From: Mollicutes bacterium
Lineage (GTDB): Bacteria; Bacillota_I; Bacilli_A; RF39; UBA660
Direction of reading: 5' to 3'
Length of the DNA stretch: 24,306 bases
Assembly: GCA_012838395.1 (NCBI GenBank)
Contig: DUPI01000056.1
Coordinates: forward strand, 1-24,306
The position numbers and the translations under genes are program-made. This document shows positions 21,642 to 24,306 of this stretch, in pieces. Under the pieces are notes generated by a model. It ran no database searches. It saw only the letters and a program-made list of their open reading frames with translations, and was not told the DNA's origin. Positions within the stretch are counted from its first letter, which is position 1. Every line of letters starts with the position of its first letter.

Positions 21642-22425
21642 TATCATTCCCCTTTTCGTACATTGAGTCAATTAAATCGAATAAATCCCCTTCAGTAAGT
21701 TTCTCATCATCTTCTTCAAAAATTTTTTCAAGTTCTTCAGCAATGATGTTTTCCTCTTCCTTTACCTCTTCAATTGTTTTATCAACTGTTACATCATTAA
21801 AAGTTAATTTTTCAAAAATATCATCATCATTATTATGATTAGATATTTCATCTTTATTCTTTAATTCTTCAAATAAATCGTTTTCAATTGGTTCTTCAAT
21901 TGGTTCTTTAAATAAAATGGAATTAGTATTAAATAACTCTGTTTCTAAATCCTCCTCTAAAGTTCCAAAGGCCTTTTTTCTTACCAAATCAATCGACAAC
22001 TCCTTTGATGATAATGTTGTTTCAGTTTTCACTACAGGTTTAACTGATATATCATCTTTACTATAATTTTTATCTAAAATACCATAAATAGGTGAAATAA
22101 TCGGTGATGGTTTAAAAACTTTTGGTTCCTCTTTTTCTTTTGTTTTTTTAACTTTAGGTTGATTATAGCGATATCCCGTTTTAGAAGATACATTACCTTT
22201 TATACCTTTATACCTTAAATCTTCAAAATCACTATCACTAAAAAATACAGGTGTTTGATTTTTCAAAGGTTTATTAACCACATCACTATCGCTAATATTG
22301 GGATTAGGTTCTATTTCTTCCTGTTTAGGCGAAGCAATTTCAACTTTAATAACTTCTTTTTTTATTGGTTCAGTTTCTTCAACTACATCAGTAAACAAGT
22401 CTTTGATTTTACTAAGAAATCCCAT
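21631..22425 (-). CDS. Acidic, mostly disordered protein of unknown function
   Basis: I do not assign this 264-residue protein to a family. The first 20 residues (MGFLSKIKDLFTDVVEETE) can form an amphipathic helix that could sit on the membrane surface. The rest is rich in Glu, Asp, Lys and Asn and looks unstructured. One block stands out as likely to be conserved: FKPSPIISPIYGILDKNY (about residues 105-122). A second is SIDLVRKKAFGTLEEDLE, near the middle. The C-terminal part is strongly acidic (EEVKEEENIIAEELEKIFEEDDE). It starts directly after the lipoprotein stop codon, with GAGGTG inside that gene, and overlaps the region of the next start. Its position suggests an envelope-linked scaffold; that is inference. 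Confidence 0.7.
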   Translation of the reverse strand: MGFLSKIKDLFTDVVEETEPIKKEVIKVEIASPKQEEIEPNPNISDSDVVNKPLKNQTPVFFSDSDFEDLRYKGIKGNVSSKTGYRYNQPKVKKTKEKEEPKVFKPSPIISPIYGILDKNYSKDDISVKPVVKTETTLSSKELSIDLVRKKAFGTLEEDLETELFNTNSILFKEPIEEPIENDLFEELKNKDEISNHNNDDDIFEKLTFNDVTVDKTIEEVKEEENIIAEELEKIFEEDDEKLTEGDLFDLIDSMYEKGNDNDA

Positions 22426-23043
22426 TTAATTCACCTCATCATCTATAATTTCTTCTTCATATCTTAAAAAGTTTTCAGTTTCCTTTTTCGATGTAAAAAT
22501 GTCATAATTTTCTTCACGATTTGTAAAAAATTCACTATTTAACATTAACTTGATAACGTTATTATTAAATTTAATTGTTGATAAAATATACGAAGCATCT
22601 AGCACGACATCTTCTATATCTTTCTTAATTACTAATGATTCTATTTTAGCATAATTATACATAAATTCAACAAAATATTTATCTGAAACTTTATTAATCT
22701 CTAAATATCCAGTCTTTCCATTAATATCAATAGCTTTTGAATAAAAAGCTTCTTCATTGACCTCATATTCTGTTTTCTTGCCATGATAGTAACTAATAAC
22801 ATCTATATATAAATAATAATAATTACCATTAGAATATAATTTATTATTTAATTCTGTTGTATCTAAATAGTTTACCCCTCTTGGTATGTAATATTTATAC
22901 CCCTTGCCAATTTGATTAAATAATTTATTATTTTTAGATAAAACAACACTGATGATGTTATCGATACTTTTAGTATCAATTCTAACCACAGTACAACCAC
23001 TTAAGAAAATTGCACAAATTACAATAATCACAATTTTTTTCAT
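22426..23043 (-). CDS. Lipoprotein of unknown function
   Basis: A 205-residue protein with a lipoprotein signal peptide: a basic start, a hydrophobic stretch and the lipobox LSGC with Cys17. The mature protein has no motif I recognise; it is rich in Tyr, Asn and Lys, and the last 15 residues are acidic. It is the first gene of the operon lipoprotein, acidic protein, YtxG-like, YtxH-like, and has its own -10 box. Confidence 0.75.
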   Translation of the reverse strand: MKKIVIIVICAIFLSGCTVVRIDTKSIDNIISVVLSKNNKLFNQIGKGYKYYIPRGVNYLDTTELNNKLYSNGNYYYLYIDVISYYHGKKTEYEVNEEAFYSKAIDINGKTGYLEINKVSDKYFVEFMYNYAKIESLVIKKDIEDVVLDASYILSTIKFNNNVIKLMLNSEFFTNREENYDIFTSKKETENFLRYEEEIIDDEVN

Positions 23044-23062
23044 CTTACACCCCAGTACTTAT

Positions 23063-23068
23063 ATTATA
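23063..23068 (-). promoter_or_regulatory. Promoter -10 of the lipoprotein operon
   Basis: A perfect TATAAT on the minus strand lies 20 bases before the lipoprotein ATG at 23043. Its context is ATTTGGTATAATAT, shared with the prfB promoter. The -35 region is a T-rich run without a clear match. GGGGTG is the ribosome site. Confidence 0.55.
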
Positions 23069-23102
23069 CCAAATTTCTATAAATACAAAAATATATTTAA
23101 TA

Positions 23103-23753
23103 TTATTCGTCAATTAAATGTCTATTCCTCACTACTTCAACCATATATATAGTTGCTCCCATAGACGAAAACTTTTCTTCGTATTCCGTCATTATATTAT
23201 CAGAAATGCCAGAGTTGTGCAAATCAAGGGATAAATCTATTATTTTATAATCATTACCTACTAAACTTTTTAAAGAATATTCGAACAATGATTGATTATC
23301 AGTTTTAATTATAATATGAGGATTAGCTAAAAAGATAGGCTCATACCTTTTTAAAAATCTATCACTTGTTAAACGTCTATGCGCATGTCTTACTTTAGGC
23401 CATGGATCTGAGAAATTTAAATAAATCAAATCTATTTCTGATTCAAAAAACAACTCAATATTTATAGCATCTTCATTAATGAAACGAAGATTGGGAACTG
23501 AAAGGTTTTCTAACTTTTCAATTGCCCTTATTAACACACTATCATATTTTTCAATCCCAATATAATTAATGCTGGGATTATTCATTGCTTTTTCAATAAT
23601 AAATTTACCTTTACCTGTTCCTATTTCTAAATGAATAGGATTTTCATTATTAAATATTTTTTTATATTTACCTTTAAATAACCTTGGATCATTAATAACA
23701 TAATCTGATTTTAGTATTACTTCCTTAGCACCTTTTACTTTTCTTAATCTCAT
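23103..23753 (-). CDS. trmB: tRNA (guanine-N7)-methyltransferase TrmB
   Basis: Adds a methyl group from S-adenosylmethionine to N7 of G46 in tRNA. The 216-residue protein has the SAM-binding loop LEIGTGKGKFI (about 43-53), the acidic IGIEKYDSV, the family motif FSDPWPKVRHAHRRLT and the C-terminal TEYEEKF. Length and start agree with Bacillus TrmB. The ATG at 23753 has GAGGGG upstream. An extended -10 precedes it. Confidence 0.95.
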   Translation of the reverse strand: MRLRKVKGAKEVILKSDYVINDPRLFKGKYKKIFNNENPIHLEIGTGKGKFIIEKAMNNPSINYIGIEKYDSVLIRAIEKLENLSVPNLRFINEDAINIELFFESEIDLIYLNFSDPWPKVRHAHRRLTSDRFLKRYEPIFLANPHIIIKTDNQSLFEYSLKSLVGNDYKIIDLSLDLHNSGISDNIMTEYEEKFSSMGATIYMVEVVRNRHLIDE

Positions 23754-23770
23754 GCAATCCCCTCGTAATA

Positions 23771-23779
23771 ATTATAACA
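23771..23779 (-). promoter_or_regulatory. Extended -10 promoter of trmB
   Basis: The minus strand reads TGTTATAAT, a perfect extended -10, 18 to 26 bases before the trmB ATG. No good -35. Confidence 0.55.
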
Positions 23780-23815
23780 CGTAATCTATTAATATATAAA
23801 TGAAAAATTAGAAAA

Positions 23816-24181
23816 TTATTTTTCTATAAACTCATAAGTATATTTTTTTCCATTTTTAGTAATCAAAATGGCCGATTGTTTAGACATAGTTTTTTTGGTT
23901 TTAGGATTTACTATTTTATAATCAACATATCCCTCATCAATTAAAAAACCTAATGTTATTTCAATTGTTTGACCATTATTTTTAGGTAATAATACCTCGT
24001 TATCAGATCCCCAATGTTTAGCACTCAAAATAATATTATTAACATGAGTATCATACATTTCTTCTCTCGCTTTTTTTAAATATCTATCAACTGCAGGAAA
24101 TGATAAAAGGGCTACTGCTCCTAATATAACAAGAATGCCCAACACCTCAACTAATGTAAAACCAATATTTTTCTTTTTCAT
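23816..24181 (-). CDS. Type IV pilin-like (class III signal) protein
   Basis: A 121-residue protein starting KKKNIGFTLVEVLGILVILGAVA. This is a prepilin signal, with cleavage by prepilin peptidase expected between Gly7 and Phe8 and the conserved Glu at mature position 5 (Glu12). The hydrophobic helix would pack in the pilus core, and the rest (HWGSDN..., then FLIDEGYVDY) is a small globular head. It resembles the pseudopilins of competence (ComGC-like) or type II secretion systems. No assembly genes are in the window, so the system it serves cannot be named. The ATG at 24181 follows GGTAGGGATAAA. Confidence 0.88.
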   Translation of the reverse strand: MKKKNIGFTLVEVLGILVILGAVALLSFPAVDRYLKKAREEMYDTHVNNIILSAKHWGSDNEVLLPKNNGQTIEITLGFLIDEGYVDYKIVNPKTKKTMSKQSAILITKNGKKYTYEFIEK

Positions 24182-24306
24182 TTTATCCCTACCTATGCTA
24201 CATATAATATATTATAATTACTAAATTAAGAAAAGAGCGAAGTATATAACGCTTTTAAATCTAGAGGCGTCAAACATATTTTACCCTTTTTATAAAAGTT
24301 ACCTAC
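24182..24306 (-). other. Leader region of the pilin gene, mostly unexplained
   Basis: No gene is clear here. The minus strand has an AT-rich TATAAT-containing segment (TTATAATATATT) about 30 bases before the pilin start. An imperfect hairpin, AAAAGCG with CGC-TC-TTTT, lies around 24232-24258. There is also an 18-codon open frame (ATG at 24277, beginning MFDASRFK) with AAAGGG upstream. It may hold the end of an upstream transcript and the promoter of the pilin gene; the window edge prevents a decision. Confidence 0.3.

Noticed and set aside
22255..22467. 70-codon plus-strand frame rich in Phe and Asn
   Set aside because: It is the complement of the Lys/Glu-rich acidic protein gene, with no own start signal.
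24182..24306. Possible cyclic-di-GMP (GEMM) riboswitch before the pilin gene
   Set aside because: A GGTAAC-like fragment at the edge recalls the end of the motif, but the conserved core and tetraloop-receptor parts are not present in the window.

Overview
The window is 24.3 kb of AT-rich DNA (by eye roughly 30% GC). Every gene I can support lies on the minus strand, so transcription runs from high to low coordinates. The gene set points to a cell-walled, low-GC member of the Bacillota, probably a Bacilli/Erysipelotrichia- or RF39-like lineage. It has prfB followed by ftsEX, YutD, YtxG/YtxH-type proteins, a PBP5-type carboxypeptidase, YbiT/YkpA-type ABC-F, a lipoprotein and good Shine-Dalgarno sites. 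A release factor 2 gene with its programmed frameshift, plus several TGA stops, shows that UGA is a stop codon, so this is not a Mycoplasma/Spiroplasma-type code. A fragment of the sporulation gene yunB suggests a spore-forming ancestor. No tRNA, rRNA, CRISPR array or transposase was seen.

Layout in transcription order, from the right: a type IV pilin-like protein (24181-23816); trmB (23753-23103); a four-gene envelope operon with a lipoprotein, an acidic disordered protein, a YtxG/DUF948-like protein and a YtxH-like protein (23043-20936); a terminator merged with a broken yunB remnant (20873-20526); a membrane-anchored SH3 plus glycoside-hydrolase-like protein with yutD (20480-18488) and two tandem terminators; prfB-ftsE-ftsX (18359-15660) with a terminator; a P-type ATPase and ZIP transporter operon (15558-12462) with a terminator; a Y-family polymerase behind an apparent LexA/SOS box (12329-11133); an ASCH-domain gene flanked by two near-identical 41-bp promoter repeats (11096-10662); tex and a DUF1287 protein (10620-7721); a D-Ala-D-Ala carboxypeptidase (7665-6436); an ABC-F ATPase (6339-4717); the rnf operon (4620-216); and the first 20 codons of a galE-like gene (62-1).

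The rnf operon is the most unusual part. Rnf is the membrane ferredoxin:NAD oxidoreductase that pumps Na+ or H+. Here rnfD and rnfG are fused, RnfB is only about 91 residues and lacks the ferredoxin domains, and two short genes absent from a normal annotation sit inside the operon. One encodes a 31-residue single-helix protein where rnfG would normally be. The other encodes a 36-residue single-helix protein ending in a CX4CX2CX2C cluster, between rnfA and rnfB. Both have good translation signals and are tightly coupled to their neighbours. I infer a rearranged Rnf complex in which the electron-entry module differs from the textbook one.

Promoters in the window often use an extended -10 (TGnTATAAT-like) with a poor -35. 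Intergenic gaps are short; none exceeds about 155 bases.
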